This document shows positions 1 through 13,640 of a DNA stretch of 64,000 bases, piece after piece. Position 1 is the first letter of the stretch; every line of letters begins with the position of its first letter. The notes under the pieces were generated by a model that did no database searches, was not told the DNA's origin, and saw only the letters and a list, made by a program, of their open reading frames with translations. This DNA is from Brienomyrus brachyistius (Eukaryota > Chordata > Actinopteri > Osteoglossiformes > Mormyridae). Position numbers and translations under genes: made by a program. The stretch is taken from assembly GCF_023856365.1 (NCBI RefSeq), contig NC_064535.1:10312363-10376362 (forward strand), written 5' to 3'.

Positions 1-112
1 CCCACGACGACATGGGGAGAACATGCAAACTCCACACACATGTGACTCGAACCCGGGTCCCAGAGGTGTGAGGCAACAGCGCTAACCACTGCACCTCCAT
101 GCCGCCCCCCAG
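1..112 (-). repeat. tRNA-derived SINE, 5' part, cut by the window edge
   Basis: On the complement it reads from a GGCGGCATGG-like head through a Pol III B box (GGGTTCGAGTC) to the TTTGCATGTTCTCCCC core. It is the same family as the full copies near 22.8, 38.9 and 62.3 kb. The head ends at about 112 in a C-run. Confidence 0.8.
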
Positions 113-943
113 TACCCTAGCAGTACCCTAACACACTGTTTGATACGTATGTACAGATGTTACGTACAATACGGGAAAGAGGTACGTATCCTTCCCTCAT
201 AGGCTAGCTGATTGCCATATTGTAAGCAATTTTTCGTAAATTTGTGATAGCACTGATAATTAGCCTTTTTTCCTACATTTTTATTAGCAACACAATTTCT
301 GTAATATTTAGGCTTGTTTTTCAATGTTTTATTGTTCGCAACAGTTTTTTATGCTCGCTGTAGGCTACGCCGAGCAGCCTAGCCTACGAGACTTGGTATC
401 TTTCGAGTACAGCCATAGCACAGTTTTTTTTATTCATTTAAAGATGAAAGTGTGTCTAACATGCCGAAAAATATGATATTCTCAATCAATACTATTTATA
501 TTGTCAAAAGCTCAATTATTGTGCCTATAAATGATTTGTTTGGGGGTATTTTGGGGCCGGAAAACCAATTAATCCCTTTCCCATTATTCCTTATGGGAAA
601 AATTATTTGTACCCAAAAGCTGTGTCTTCAAACCAATTACGCTCGTGAGTACAGGTATCACTGTATTTGTCCGGCACAGAGAGGTTTAACGGTCCCTCTA
701 CAGTCCAATTGCATACATATCACGTTCTAGTGCATATCAAAGCCATTCCATCATAGTATCACTGAAGATATGATGAGTCACTGCCTTGTAGTGGTGCCGT
801 AGAGCTTGTGATATTGAAGAGCCAGTGTCTAGTTGTGCGGTCGTCAAAGCGAAGTGCTGATGTCAGTGCCCTGAATCTTTCCATTGTCATGACACTTTTA
901 TGATGAGCTTCCAAAGTTGATAAGTAATATTCTAGTAAAACGA
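113..943. other. Non-coding, AT-rich, no gene seen
   Basis: The short open frame at 452-730 has no recognisable domain. The segment at about 570-690 resembles fragments of a dispersed fish repeat but is too diverged to name. Confidence 0.4.
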
Positions 944-1440
944 GTAGGGATGTTCCGATACCGGTACAGTTTCAGGCCGATACTACGTTCATGTACTCGT
1001 ACTCGTAAAATTCTCTGATACCACGCACCGATACCACTTAATTGCAATATTACATTAAGACTCAAAGCCATGACATTTTTTCTTTTCTTTTTTTGCTTCC
1101 CAATCATATTTGGTCTTGCGAGAGATTTGTCAACTGGAAACATTTGGGAAGGATAAATGGCAAGAAGACCAGCATTGGTCAATTGCCGAGTATACGCGGA
1201 GAATGTCAGCACTTTGGACATATTTTAAGATAAGGGACAATGGCAGAAGTAAAGCAGACTGTAAGCTCTGTTCTGCTAAAGTGTCAAAAGGCGGAAGGAA
1301 AAGCATGTCATTTAACACAAGCAGTTTGCTCAAACATCTGTGGACACCATAGTGCAGATTTTGCTAATGCTAGCAGAGAAAGACCGCAACAACGAACTTT
1401 AGCGCAAATTCTAGAGAAGTGAGAAAGTCTACAGGCAAGC
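944..1440 (+). mobile_element. hAT transposon remnant with a BED zinc-finger fragment
   Basis: The left end (945-952, TAGGGATG) looks like a hAT terminal repeat. A frame at 1200-1352 encodes a BED finger: SALWTYFKI, then C-K-L-C, GGR, and NTSSLLKHL followed by a histidine after a frame break. BED fingers bind DNA in hAT transposases and ZBED proteins. The catalytic DDE/dimerisation part is missing and the frame is broken, so this is a dead fragment. A right end was not found. Confidence 0.65.
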
Positions 1441-1699
1441 CATGAGCAGTAAAACATAAGAGGCTCTTACTCACTACATTGCTGAATTGGTCCTGTCATA
1501 CATTTAGACACATACCTCGGAGCAGGGGTGTAGGTTTCATGTTTACTTTGGGGGGAACAGGTAATATGTGGGTTGGGATTGTGTAGCATGGCCCAGTACA
1601 GCCATAACTGTAGTTATGCTATCATATTAAGAAAATTCTATATATAATTTATTTTTCTTTAAAAAGTTATGCCTAAAACCTGGTTCTTGTGGCCGATAC

Positions 1700-2045
1700 A
1701 TCTGCTGTTGTTCACAGGGAATTATGGGTTGTGTGGGCCCCTGGGCAAAATGATTGCAAGCCCCCCCCCCCCCCCCACCACCAGCACCACCACCACAACC
1801 TCCACAATTCAAGGGCCCTTGGTAGCCAAACGCCCTCCCTATAGGGTCAGGGGCCCTTGTAGGCAGAGGATCAAAGAATGTAGGCCCTCTAAAATAGCCA
1901 AACGAAAATACATTGTTGATAAGCGTTGCAAATTGTTTTGGGCTAGGTGCCCCACGGGCCCCCTGCACCCCTGGGCAGCGGCCCCGCTGGCCTGGTCCGT
2001 AATCCGTCCCGGGTTGTTCAGTCTTGAAAATCCCCAAAAGTTTTT
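1700..2045. repeat. Low-complexity GC-rich block with an 18-base C run
   Basis: A C run at about 1769-1786 is followed by CCACCA-type triplets and several GGGCCC-containing stretches. The open frames on both strands follow from base composition. Probably an old, unnamed repeat. Confidence 0.4.
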
Positions 2046-2118
2046 TGTATTCACTCTCAGTTTAATTAAATGAATGCTTTGTATAAGTCCTTATTCATGT
2101 AATGTTGTTTTGTTCACA

Positions 2119-2135
2119 GTGCCCCCAAGTGGAAC
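2119..2135 (-). promoter_or_regulatory. CTCF-like motif
   Basis: The complement reads CCACTTGGGGGCAC, one base from the CTCF core CCACYAGGGGGCAC. Motif match only. Confidence 0.3.
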
Positions 2136-5100
2136 ACCATGAATATTGGCAAGCAAGTGAAGAACATGAAGGACATACCAAAAAAAACAGAAGTCCTCAG
2201 TCCTGACAAACACCGCATACATACACCAGTTTGCAGTACTAATCTTAATGCACATTTCGGTTCGTGCACATGTACTCCCTGACTGCACCAATCATCCACC
2301 TTGATTTGTACTCCCTGCTTCAGAGCTGCCCGTCCAATCAGCAGCCCTAAAATACCATTGTTCTTCCCACAACAACTCACTGAGCAGCAGACAGAAAAGT
2401 TGGCAGCATGAACCGGACATTCTAGTATGAGGTGTTTATGTGTCATTCTTTGGCCAGATCTTTGAACTCTTTGAACTCGATGTAATAAAACCCAGATTTG
2501 CACTCCGTGGTGGTTAACCATATTTACTTCACAGAAGTGCGTAGAATACCCTGGGAAGCACTCAAGTACCACAAAGTACCTATCCATTGTCTTCCAGTTG
2601 CAAGGGTTACACCACTGTTGTACGTAGGTCCCAACCAGACACATGATTACTCCAACTATGGTCTTCACAAGTATCTGGGATTCTTCTTGCAGACATGTCT
2701 AGATTTTTACATTAAAGGCCCATGTTACACCCTAGGTTTCCTAGGTATCCACCTATGTTACCCATAGGATTGCCCATAATTGTTAGTGATTTCTGCATGG
2801 TGGGTACTGCTGCTGGTAAAGTGTAGAAAAAAGTTCTGGAGTTTAATATTTTTTTCCCCTGTCCATTATTGTCGTTTACGTGTTGAGGGTAGGTGAACTA
2901 AGGACCTCCTGACGTGACAAATCACTTTCTAAAAGAGAAGCATTTGAGTTTTTCTGTAATTAGCTTCTTCCTTACCTGGCAGATGGAGAAACTACTTCAC
3001 ACATTACCATTCCTTCTCAAACCTGGCATGATGCTTACTTCTGAAAAGTAAGGAGGCTATCCATATCCTTATTTTTATCTTTCCAAAATCCAGGTGTTTG
3101 AACTACTGAAAAATCCATGGAGAAATCCCCCCGGAAAAACTAATACAATGCTCACCTGTAGAGGCAAAATCTCAAATCCCGCCCCCAAGGGACCTCATAC
3201 ATTTAGTCAATAAAAATACTGTTTTAAGATGTCAGCAACCTAACTGATCTTACAGTGAATGATTATGAATGAAAACCCAACTAGTATTTCCTTTTCCTTT
3301 TTTCTGTCAACACTTTCTTACCAAATACTTCTTTCAAAAAGATTCGTTAAGTAGTCCAGTGAAGATTTCAATAAATAATGTGCAAAAACTACCAGTACAG
3401 TATTTCACAATCTAAACCATTTTAACAGAATAGAAAAATGGAATATTAAACAAAATAGCACATATATGTGCAGTACTGTTCCAATTTATTTTCTAGCAGA
3501 ACATTTGCATAGCAAGTATTATACAATTGTTGACTTCATAGGTATTAGTGAGTGAATGGCAAAAAAGCATGGATTGAATTTTATGTAAAAGTTATGCAAT
3601 TCTTCGTGTATGTAAATCAGCTGATACATGTTAGCATATTGTGCATGTTTATTAGGCTTATAGAATTTGTATATAGAATTTACACCTGGGATCAGTAAGG
3701 TAGATCTTTTCTGACCTTTTATCATTTTCATGTACTACAGTTTCTTAAGTTAACAGAGAAAAGGCGCCCAGTGAAGGTCTGTTTTTGTAAACATTTTGTC
3801 AATTAGGTTACATGGACAGAAAACAGTACAGTAGTGGTGTACAGAAAGACAATTGCACAATGCATATCTGATCATATATGTCAGTGTGTATATATGTTTG
3901 GATGAAAACAACATTCTGATACATGCTTATGCATCTGGAAAATGACTAACATAATGGTAATTAAATACATGATCAAAATAGTGTTAAATGATTTCTGGGG
4001 GAAAGAAATTACTTAATACATATCTTAACTGATGTTGATTATAGAAGATAATACAGTGTAGCTCTGTACTGGATAAACAGTTTGTTAGATAGATATATTT
4101 TATGGTAATAACAGTGCCAGCGTTACCTGTGTGTTTTCCTTGTATTTATTTAACATGATATGTTGGTGACAGGTGTCATTTTGCGGATTAGATGTTCTTG
4201 AAATTCCTGCTCGTCTTGATAGTTCTTCATTACTTGTTTATTTGCTATGCTGTATGTTTCAAAGCAGGAGTTGCATGAAAATCCTGGGACAAATTAGAAA
4301 AGGCCATCGCTGTCTGGGCCTGCAGATGAGTGATCCTTTGCAAATCGGGCCCCCTGCTCTCTGGAGAGAGGAAGTGGAATGTTGCCCATTAGGTTAACCC
4401 CTTTGTCTCTCAAGAAAGGGATGCTAGACTGTCTTGCTCCATTCTATAACCCTCTATCTATCTTTGGTTGCCGGTTGCAGAATTTAGCCAACGCAGCATT
4501 AATTTTAGGCAGTTAATAAGCAATTGTCTGCAGGGTGCCCCTTTATCTCATAATGCAGTTACCCAACAATGCGGTCAGCTCATTGATAGGTGTGCTTAGT
4601 CTGATAAAGACAGTATTATTGTTGCCTTTCAAGACAGAAAATTTGACAGCATTTATGTTTTTGAAAATTGTTTAGAAATTGTTTCACATTTGAGGAAGAG
4701 GAAAGCTGCATCATCTACACTTTAGCTATTCCTTAACCTGTTGTGAATAATATACTGTTTTATGCAACACTGTTGAAGAATTAAAAAAAAATTTTGAAAA
4801 TTCAAGGGAAATCATTTTTTTAATTTCATTTAAAGGACTTTGTAAATATTACCATAATATTAATACTAATAGTAACACAGTAACATTAAGTAGTCCTACC
4901 TCCATTTGAAGAGAAACCAGGGACACTTAGTTTAATTGTACATTTTATTGTGCTTTTCTACCCTCATTTACTATAAAACACATCAAATGAGCTGCATGTA
5001 CGCCAGCGAATCAGAAAACAACCAGTGTGACAAATGTTGTTTTCCGAAGTCGGTTTAGAGTAAAACTAAAGTACTACTGGAGTTCATTTTAATTAATATT

Positions 5101-7700
5101 CCATTGAATTCTGCATGTAGATCAATTTAACAAACAAAAGAAGTTCTCTGTGTAAATCGCAGAGCTGCTCAGATTCTTAGATAATGAGAAGGCAGCCAGA
5201 ACAATAATACTAGATGTTATGTTTATGTACTGTATTTTATTAGTACTGTAATAAAATGCTGGAGAGGAGAAATCATGAGAATGAAAAACCTGATTAAACC
5301 TCAGAGAACTAAACATATAACACAATTATACCATGAAAAGACATTGGCCACAATCAAACAGGAATGAACTATTAGTTGTTACCTCTCTGGGTAACAACTT
5401 ATGTTGTTAACTGTAATCTGCCATTTATCCTTAGCGTCTCAGTGTTGCACAAAAGCTACTTTGTATCCCTGTCTTATATGAATTACTGCTGACTAGATCA
5501 TTTATGCATTAAGCATTTCAACAAGTTAGCAGGTTCTCATTATTTCCAACTTCTTTCTTCTGTGCAAGATGTTGATCCCTTTGTCTTCCACGTGATGGCT
5601 GACTTAGGCTGTACTGGCCATTGAAGAAACGAGCCGAAACAGAAAGCAGATGCTTTCTTTACATACCTATTGAGCTTCCCCCTTTGAATCGCAGCTATGT
5701 ACCTTCAGACGGCAGAGTTCAGCACGCCTTCATGCTGGGTTTGCAGCGCACTCTGCCCCTGTCTTTCTTCAGGCTTGCCCCTTAATCCCATCACTTAATA
5801 CCCTGGGCGAAGAATAAACTCAGCGAAAGCGCTATCATATTCTCTTGGTCCAGAGCCCCTCCTGTGTGTCCACACCCCCCCTCAGCTCCCTGCGACCCCA
5901 GGTCTAGGGACGGGGGTCTCCTCGGGATTCCCTTTGGGAAAGCTGCTGATTGCTGAAAATACATGATGCGTCTGATTGCATTGGTCTGGGTAAAACTGGT
6001 AAGGAATTCACAATTACCTGTTTAATTGTGTCTATATGTACACATTTTACTGCAGATTACTGATTAAACACAGTGGCCAGGAATGCTGGAAAGAAATACA
6101 ATCAGTACAGATTTTGACTTAGATCCATTCCCTAAGTCTGTCTTTAAGTCAAATTTGTAGGTAGATTTTATAAATAATATCAGTATATAACTATATATAG
6201 TAATTGTGCAGTAATCATAAAATTAACTACATACAGTACCGTACTGAATCATGAGCTGACCAACCTCTGACACCATGCAATGTTTTTACGAGTGTCACAA
6301 AGTAGTGCGTTTGTTCATCATTACAAACCATTGTATTTAACTCAAATTTTTATTATAATAGACTTTATGATAGTCCGTTCGTAAATACAAGTATCCGTAA
6401 TTTGGATTATCTTAACCCGGGGACTGCCTGTACCACAAGGAAAGAAGATAGTGTTCACAACAGCTAATGAAAATAATTAAAAGGTTCTCAGCATTCACTC
6501 ATTTTGGATTTTTTTCCATGTCACTGAAGTTATTAGGCAAGCCTGGGCCAATTGTCTTTAGCTCCCTTTCCACAGATGAAAGGAAAACCTGTGTACCAAA
6601 TGGTGAAAGTTATGTTTGCCCTAGGTTGTAATTAGATAAACATTACATAAAGGATATTCAAATAGCAATGAAGCAGACTGGCACCAGTGTGGTCAATGGG
6701 TACCTTTGTAGAAAAGAAAATGAGTGAGTTTTTTGATAAAGCAAAATCTGTTTCTTTTTTCCCATGATCTAATGAGCCCTTTAAATTGCAGAAACATTTG
6801 AGGTAATGCTGTTCTTGCACCTGTGTTTGTATTTTGCAATAATGTTTAATTACCAGAAAATACAATTATACACAAAGAATGGCGCCTAGACCTCAGTGGT
6901 CAATTGGGTCATTGATTTGAATTGTTTGACAGACTCAGAGGAATAAGGAAAGTTCGAAAATCCAAAGTAAAATTGAGAAGTCTGTCACAGAATCTGCTAG
7001 AAAGAGATGTCATAAGTGATTACAGTGTATGAAAGGCTCCTGCAATCAAAAGTTCAAGTTCCCGCTGCAGATTAAATCTGAATTTTAATCTCTTTGTTTT
7101 TGACTCTTCATGAATCATGATCTGATTACAAGGGTGAGCAGTCACAATAGGGAATGGTGTGCTTATGTGTCTCACAGAAGTTACGCACAATGCTGGGAAA
7201 GGCAAATACAGCTGCCTTCAATGTTGCCCATGTACTGTGAGCATTATCTTCAATGTACTGAACATACTGAAACTACTGCTCATTAATTCCAGTGGTTTAC
7301 ACTTTTTGACCTTTCTAATGTAAGCCGACAGCTAGAACAGGCTTGGTCATTCGTAGCACAAACGTACCATCAGCACCGCTGAGAAGCATTATCTTTGTAA
7401 AATGTTTCATCTATGTTTGTATTTATAAGATTATTTCATTTTTTTAAAATACACATTGCTTCAAGATGTTGCATGACATGCTCCAACCATATACACTGAC
7501 ATACACAAAGGAAATAACTTTCTACTAAATTTATATGTTGAAGATAGTAGTGTATTCCAATTTAGAATGTATCAGTTTTCAGTTTGTGTAAGTGTACATT
7601 GAAGTTTTTATTCTCTAAGAATTTTTAACACATTTGTCTATCTGTTTGTGATTTTTTTTTAAATGGTTTTACAGGATATCATAATTAATACAGGCTTACA
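2136..7700. other. Gene-free region
   Basis: No frame here has a recognisable domain or flanking splice signals. A more GC-balanced, non-repeat block at 5,540-5,960 stands out from the AT-rich surroundings and might be conserved non-coding DNA. A fragment at about 6,370-6,430 resembles one end of the inverted-repeat element at 11.8 kb. Confidence 0.4.
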
Positions 7701-8060
7701 TGGAGCCTATCACAGGAAGCCCAAGGTAAGTCCTACCCTGAATGACACATAATGGCACATTTTTTAACTGCAAGAACAGCTGGTGGTGCTATGGGTGCAA
7801 TGCAGGGAACATGGATGGGGCACCAACCCACTGCAGGGCACACTTACACATGCTCACCTATGGGCAATTTGGTAACTCCAAATCACCTAACTGTATTTTT
7901 GGACTCTGGGGGGGGGGGGGGGCTGGAGTACTTGGAGGAAACCCCACAATGACACAGGGAGGACATGCAAATTCCACACACAAGGAGCCATGGTGGCAAT
8001 TTCAATTCTGATTCCAGAAGTGTGAGGCAACAATGCTAATCACTGCACCACCGTGCTGCA
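7701..8060 (-). repeat. tRNA-derived SINE, older copy
   Basis: Same family as the 62.3 kb copy, on the complement, with many substitutions, a decayed B box and a G run (about 7908-7922) where younger copies have a short one. The length is near full. Confidence 0.75.
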
Positions 8061-11000
8061 CCCACCTTTGGCCAGGTATGTTTTCCTATGTTTTTTTTTC
8101 TTCTTTTATGCTGAAAATAATGTAGTGATGAAGTGGTAGATGAAAAAAAGCAAATTAGCAATTCACATTGAGATGAATAAGGACAGCAGAGGCTGCAAGA
8201 TAATGATCCTTTACTCTCCAAATGCGGGGGAGGGGGCACCTGATGTCGGTGTCTCATATACTGTATGAAGTAGAGGTGCATTATATGGCTGAGCCTTCAG
8301 CTTTGTGAAGGTAATCGAGGGATTTATCTGTCTGGACAGAAAGGGTGGGACTGGCCTCCCCTCAATGTGCCGGCGCACGATGGCAGCCTGATGTCTTACA
8401 TTTGGTGTCGTCACATTATTCATTCTGGTTAGTTCTTCCTGGCATATATTTCTCAGTTTTCATTGTAGTATCATGCAGATACTGTACATAAATGCAATTG
8501 TTATTAGTTGCTGTCAAATCACTGTCAACTCCTTGCAACCATAGAGACAGCATTCCACGAGAAATACTCTGTCTTCTATCCAAGTTGTCAAGTTTCCCAG
8601 AGGCATGTTCATTGTTCTGATAAGGTCATCCTCTCCCTACTTTACCATCTTATATTCTGCTTTCTACATCTTTTGCTTAATATGTTTAACATATTACATT
8701 TTTATATGAAAGATTATGCATACATTATAATAACTGACCTTAAGTGATCATTAGTCTGTGCCTTAAACTTTAATCAGAGATGATTATTATTTCACATATT
8801 TATAATGATATAATGAGTATTCCATGTTTGTTAATTTTGAAAATAACAATATTACTTGGAATGCTACATTTTGCATGTGAAAAGTGGGTGCATTATTTTA
8901 TATATTCTGTATGTGAACGATTGTGGGAAATAGCTTCCATAGCTATTTCCAGGGTTTAAATTAAAGTTTTTTTTTAATTCATTTTGATCGTCGCCAGTAT
9001 TACTTTGAAGAAAGCATTAGCAATTCATAAAAGGAAATGGAAAAATATAATACGAGTAACAATTCAAGACGGATGATGCACCTGATATTTCCCCTCTCAG
9101 TCAAAGTGACTGATTTAGATTTTTTATCTTTCATTAAAACTATACTTTTGCTTTATCGAGAGTCCCTTGCAAAGCTAAGAATCACTGTTTTCTGCAATTA
9201 TGAAAATTCCAGAACGTTGGGGCAAGAAGGAACTCAAGTTGCTTCTCTTATTTTCATGTGACAGATATCTTTTGAGGTGGAATTGGGAAATGGATCTCAA
9301 GCATAAGCAGTTTGAAAAATTGAATTTGTTCTGATTCTTTACAAGTGAACGTATCTTGTCTCTCATGTGAGCAGAGTTTCAGCAGGTCTCAGCAGGTTTG
9401 CACTGGGGCCCCAACAGTAATGTGACCATGATGGTAGTATCACTTCATTTTGTATATCGATTCTGAAAGAAATATGTTCCTGCTATTTGATATTACCTTT
9501 CTGTTGCACATTTTGATCATGTGTGCAAAAGTATGAGTTACATTTTGGGTTTCATATTAATGGTAAAACAGAGAAATTTGCAGAATGCCAATATATGTCA
9601 TTAAGAAAGTAAAATAAAAGTAAGCATCACTCTTTAAAAAGTCAAAGAAAACTTTTCCTTTTATGAACTTTTTTTGCATTGAACCTTATGTGCTCTGTAA
9701 TGTGAAAAGCAATATTAATGCAGTTATTTATCCACATTTTATTTTGAATCCTTTTCCATGAAAATGCTATTCATCACTCATCAGGTCTTGTTTTCTGCTC
9801 TTTTACTAAATCACTCTGTACTTTCTGGGTTTGGTTCTTAATTATGAATTAGATACACAATAGCTTCTACTACATACAGCATATCTTTGAGACGTAGAGC
9901 TCTGTAACATTGTCTGTTAGAAACTTAAATAGTAATTTACTGCTTGTAAGGTTGTCAGGTTATGTGAGCGTTGCCTGTTAACTGTTATGGTATGCATAAT
10001 AATCCTGATAAGATTGTGTAACACTGAATTAGAACAAGTTAGGCCGTTTAAGCCTAGTACTTGATGTGAATTGTTCCACTGTTCTTAAAAAATGCAGTTA
10101 CCTCATCGTCAGATGGGTTTCACCCAGTCACAGCCTCTTGAAAACAAAACCTCTTGTAATAAAAATTGTACAAAGTGTCTGGATTGATCTCAAGTGTAAA
10201 CTGTGCAATTCTCCATGCCCAGAGAATGAGGAAGAGCAGAGCTACAAAGAAGGTGTTCCCATGAGTACATCACTTCTTGAGAGCTCAGTGAGGCAATCTT
10301 TACACATTAAGCTAGCATTCAGTCTCAGAAAGTGTCAAATGCACATTCTTTTAAAGAAGATTTTTGGTTTGAGTGTGTTGATATATGTGTGTATTATCAC
10401 CGTTTTAAAATATACTGGCACCTCAGAATCATGGGAAATCAGGTGACCAGCAGAGTTAGCTGCATTCAGCTGACACGTCTGTGGCCTTCCCACCTTCATT
10501 TGTCCTTCTATTTATAATTATTGCTCAACACACCTTATTAGTTTTATTATTTTGTTGCTTCTCCGTCACACTAAATAGCATCAATTTTCTTTGTTTCCCC
10601 TGCTGTTTTTAAACACCCTTTTTTGACCATGTGCTTGAGATATACTATCTGTCTCACTTGTGCATTCGTTTGGAAAAAGTGTTTACTAATAAATAAATCT
10701 AAATACCCCAAAGTCCTCGTTTCATTTCCGTGCCTGTGTCATATGTATTGTTTGCATTTCCTGTCCGGAGAAATACTTCGATTTACAGTTTTTACATATT
10801 TGCATTTTTATATTTAATCTTCTTCACTAAATAAAGTATCAAATTAAGAAATGAAATACCTAACATAAACTGCCTTTGACTGGAAGTCCGTATCTCTTTC
10901 TTTGTCAAGTTTCTGTGGATTAAAATCTTACATTGTGATGTTGAAAGATTTTTTAATTTGTAAAAATTATTACATGTTTTAACCGAAAAGTGTGGTATTA

Positions 11001-11832
11001 GATCAAACCCGGCACAGATTTAATTGATAGTACTGTTCGGTTAACTTTATCTATCCTATCATATACCTTCCAAACATTTATTCGAGAGACGGTCATGTGG
11101 AAGAGTTACCTCAAACTGTTGTGATCTCTGGCGAGAGTATTCTTGGAGAGTATTCTTGGAGAGTATTCTTGGATCTTGTGCATCTTTACCCACTGAATTC
11201 TTGTGATACCGTTTTGGATCAAATTATGTAATTTATAAAAAAAAAGTCAAATGCAACGTCAGTCTTAATATTACTTCACTCGCTGTAATCAGACATCACA
11301 GTATTTCAGGGCAGACAGGATCATTCCGCCAGGCTCCTCGCTGAAGGGGGTTCATGTCAGGATTTCCCCAATGGTTTCGGATAGTATCTTTAGGTTTCCG
11401 AGCGGATGGGAATCTGCAGGGTTTTAAGTTTCAGGCACATTTGACATATGTCAGCTCTTGACCCTTTGTACCAAGTTTCCCAGATTTTTGTCGCTCTCTA
11501 ACTGCAGCAGATTAACACACTCATTTCCAAGGCAAATACAACACGGAAGCTAGTCTGTCGCGAAGACTGAAGATATAGAATTATACTACTATAAACACGG
11601 GGGGGGTAAAAGGATTGTTTTTTTTCTCTCATTTGTAGGAGGGCTGCTCAAAATTTTTATGTGAAAAAAACAAGCATGCAGCCCAAGTACAGAGCGGCAC
11701 AGGTCTGAATTCTGATCTTTCCATTGGATATGAATTAATAATGCTGCTGTTTGTGTGCATTTTTCCTCACTCTAATATGCGCACTGCTTTACACATTTGG
11801 GGCTTTTATTACCACAGGGAATAAGTTATCCC
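8061..11832. other. Gene-free AT-rich region
   Basis: No gene or named repeat seen apart from the small tandem repeat at 11.13 kb. Confidence 0.4.
11133..11174. repeat. Three-copy tandem repeat, 15-base unit
   Basis: The unit GAGAGTATTCTTG is repeated almost perfectly three times. Confidence 0.8.
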
Positions 11833-12166
11833 TGTACAGGCAGTTCTCAGGTTAAAATTGTCCGACTTACAGACAACTCGCACTTACGAACGGACTGCCA
11901 TGTAGTGTGTTATATTGAAAATACAGGTAAATACAGTGGTTCGTAATAATGAATGTATGCACTGCTTTGTGATGCTCATGAAAACATTGTATGTCTTCAG
12001 TGGTTTGTTGGTTCATGGTACAGAACAGTACAGTATGTAGTTACTTTTGTTATTACTGCATGATTATTATCTAATGTATTATTATTTTACTAAGTAACCT
12101 ACAAATTCCACTTAAAAACATACTTGGGGAACAGATTGTGTTTGTAACCTGACGACTGCCTGTATA
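11833..12166. mobile_element. MITE-like inverted-repeat element
   Basis: The left end TGTACAGGCAGTTCTCAGGTT matches the complement of the right end (a GTAACCTGACGACTGCCTGTATA-type end) at nearly every base. It is about 334 bases with no coding capacity, so a non-autonomous DNA transposon. Related end fragments lie at about 6.4 kb and 22.6 kb. Confidence 0.65.
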
Positions 12167-12379
12167 CACTCTAACAAAAGTTTTTCTTTTTCTAAATTAA
12201 CCACTAGAAAAGTTTTTCTCTATAAAAGAGACACACCATCTTCAATAAACAGGTGCACTTTCTTTGGAATCCAAACAAAGAATCATAGATTTTATTAGAC
12301 AAACAATTAAATGTCAACTTGAATAGGCTAAGTTAGGCTTTGACATATTCAGTGATTTTATTCCTCCTGTTTAACAAAT

Positions 12380-12769
12380 AGAGACTTAGGGACCGAAATG
12401 CAGGCCACAGGGGATTTACAAGAAGACAAATGCAGACATGTGGAATCAGTGAGTGGGTTATCGGGGCTGGAGTCACAGAGCAGGAGAAGTCATTAGCCAG
12501 GGGAATCAGTCATACGAACACGCAAGGAACGAAAGGTAAGTACAACAGGGGAGTCTGAGGGTAGCAGGGACTTGGCAGGACTGGATCGGAGAAGGATGGG
12601 CGGGGGACGCCACGGGGGCGAGGGGCTGGTTTGGCGGGGTTGTCTCAGTGTAAGGCAGCTACCATTGAGGATGTACATGGAGAGAGTACCCAGGTGTGTT
12701 CGTCAGGGCTGTAACCATCTGTCAACCAAATACTGTAAACCACCTTGCCGACAAAAAGAGAACTGAGGA
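12380..12769 (-). repeat. Possible LTR or flank of the Gypsy remnant
   Basis: GC-balanced, C/T-rich on the complement, similar in style to fish Gypsy LTRs. No matching second LTR was identified by eye. Confidence 0.25.
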
Positions 12770-13640
12770 TGGCCCAGATGGCAAAGCCCTCTGAGGAAGT
12801 CCAGAGGCGTCCACAGATAGATGGGCGACACTAGTGGACAGGCTTGGTTTTACATGTGCTGAGACCTATCCGCTTCTTGTGGGGGCAACACCAGCTCCAC
12901 TGGAATGGCATGTTACTGGACTAATTTGATGTCAACAAAGTGAGCTGCGGCTCCTGGGTCAACAGTTACGAGCCTTGGACAGCATGAAAGGTACTGTAAA
13001 CTGCTTCTGAGTGATGTTAAGAAAAAAGGACACGCCTACCTGGATGTGGCATACAATCTCAGCTTGCAATTCTGGGCTGAGAGCCCATCAGTAAAGCACC
13101 TGGAGACAGAAGGAAGGCCAACGAGTGCTATGCCCAGGGTACAGAACAAGGAAAAGTCTGTTGTGGATCGATTGCCTTGGCAGAGTTTGCACAATCAATC
13201 TCCTCTGCCCACCACAGGATGACTGAAGACCGCACTGAAGGCACTCTGGAGGATGGCGGAGGAACTTAGGACAGGGCACTTTTCGGTCCACAGTGCTGTC
13301 GCTCATTCGCAAACCTTGCCTGTCAGACAGGAGATGACAAAGTGCACGTAGTCCACTTCTCTCAGGAAGATCTCCAGATGGTGATCAACATAGACAGTGC
13401 ATTGTAATAAGAATGATTGGGAGTGATTGCGGTTGTCATCATACTTCTTGGGAGTGGCAATCGGAACGCCAGAGGTCGACCGGGGCGGAGACTGGTCAAG
13501 AGGCGAAACAGCAGTGAGCCCTTGCTGCAGCTCTCCTACCAGGGTATTGAGCTGAATAATCCGAGACAGCGCATCTTGGAGGCAGCGATGACGGTCTGCT
13601 GTCCATATTCCTTCATTCTGCAATGAATGCAGGGACTCAA
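12770..13640 (-). mobile_element. Ty3/Gypsy retrotransposon remnant (gag and protease pieces)
   Basis: On the complement, the frame at 13623-13303 resembles a Gypsy gag (a P-K-K-Y-D block, then SFLLQCTVYVDHH, then VISCLTGKV). Further along, 12970-12925 reads VDPGAAAHFVDIKL, the retropepsin active-site region (family form D-[ST]-G-A). Here the S/T is proline and a stop follows soon after. Reverse transcriptase and integrase are not seen, and frames are broken between pieces. A dead, internally deleted copy. Confidence 0.6.

Noticed and set aside
452..730. Open frame of 92 codons
   Set aside because: No domain, no splice context, composition like its surroundings.
1627..2073. Two overlapping long open frames on opposite strands
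   Set aside because: Both arise from GC-rich low-complexity sequence and the C run; no protein family resemblance.
2114..2668. 184-codon open frame on the complement
   Set aside because: Long but with no recognisable domain, odd cysteine and methionine content, and no neighbouring exons; judged chance or old repeat.
10066..10446. 126-codon open frame
   Set aside because: No family resemblance and no splice or promoter context.
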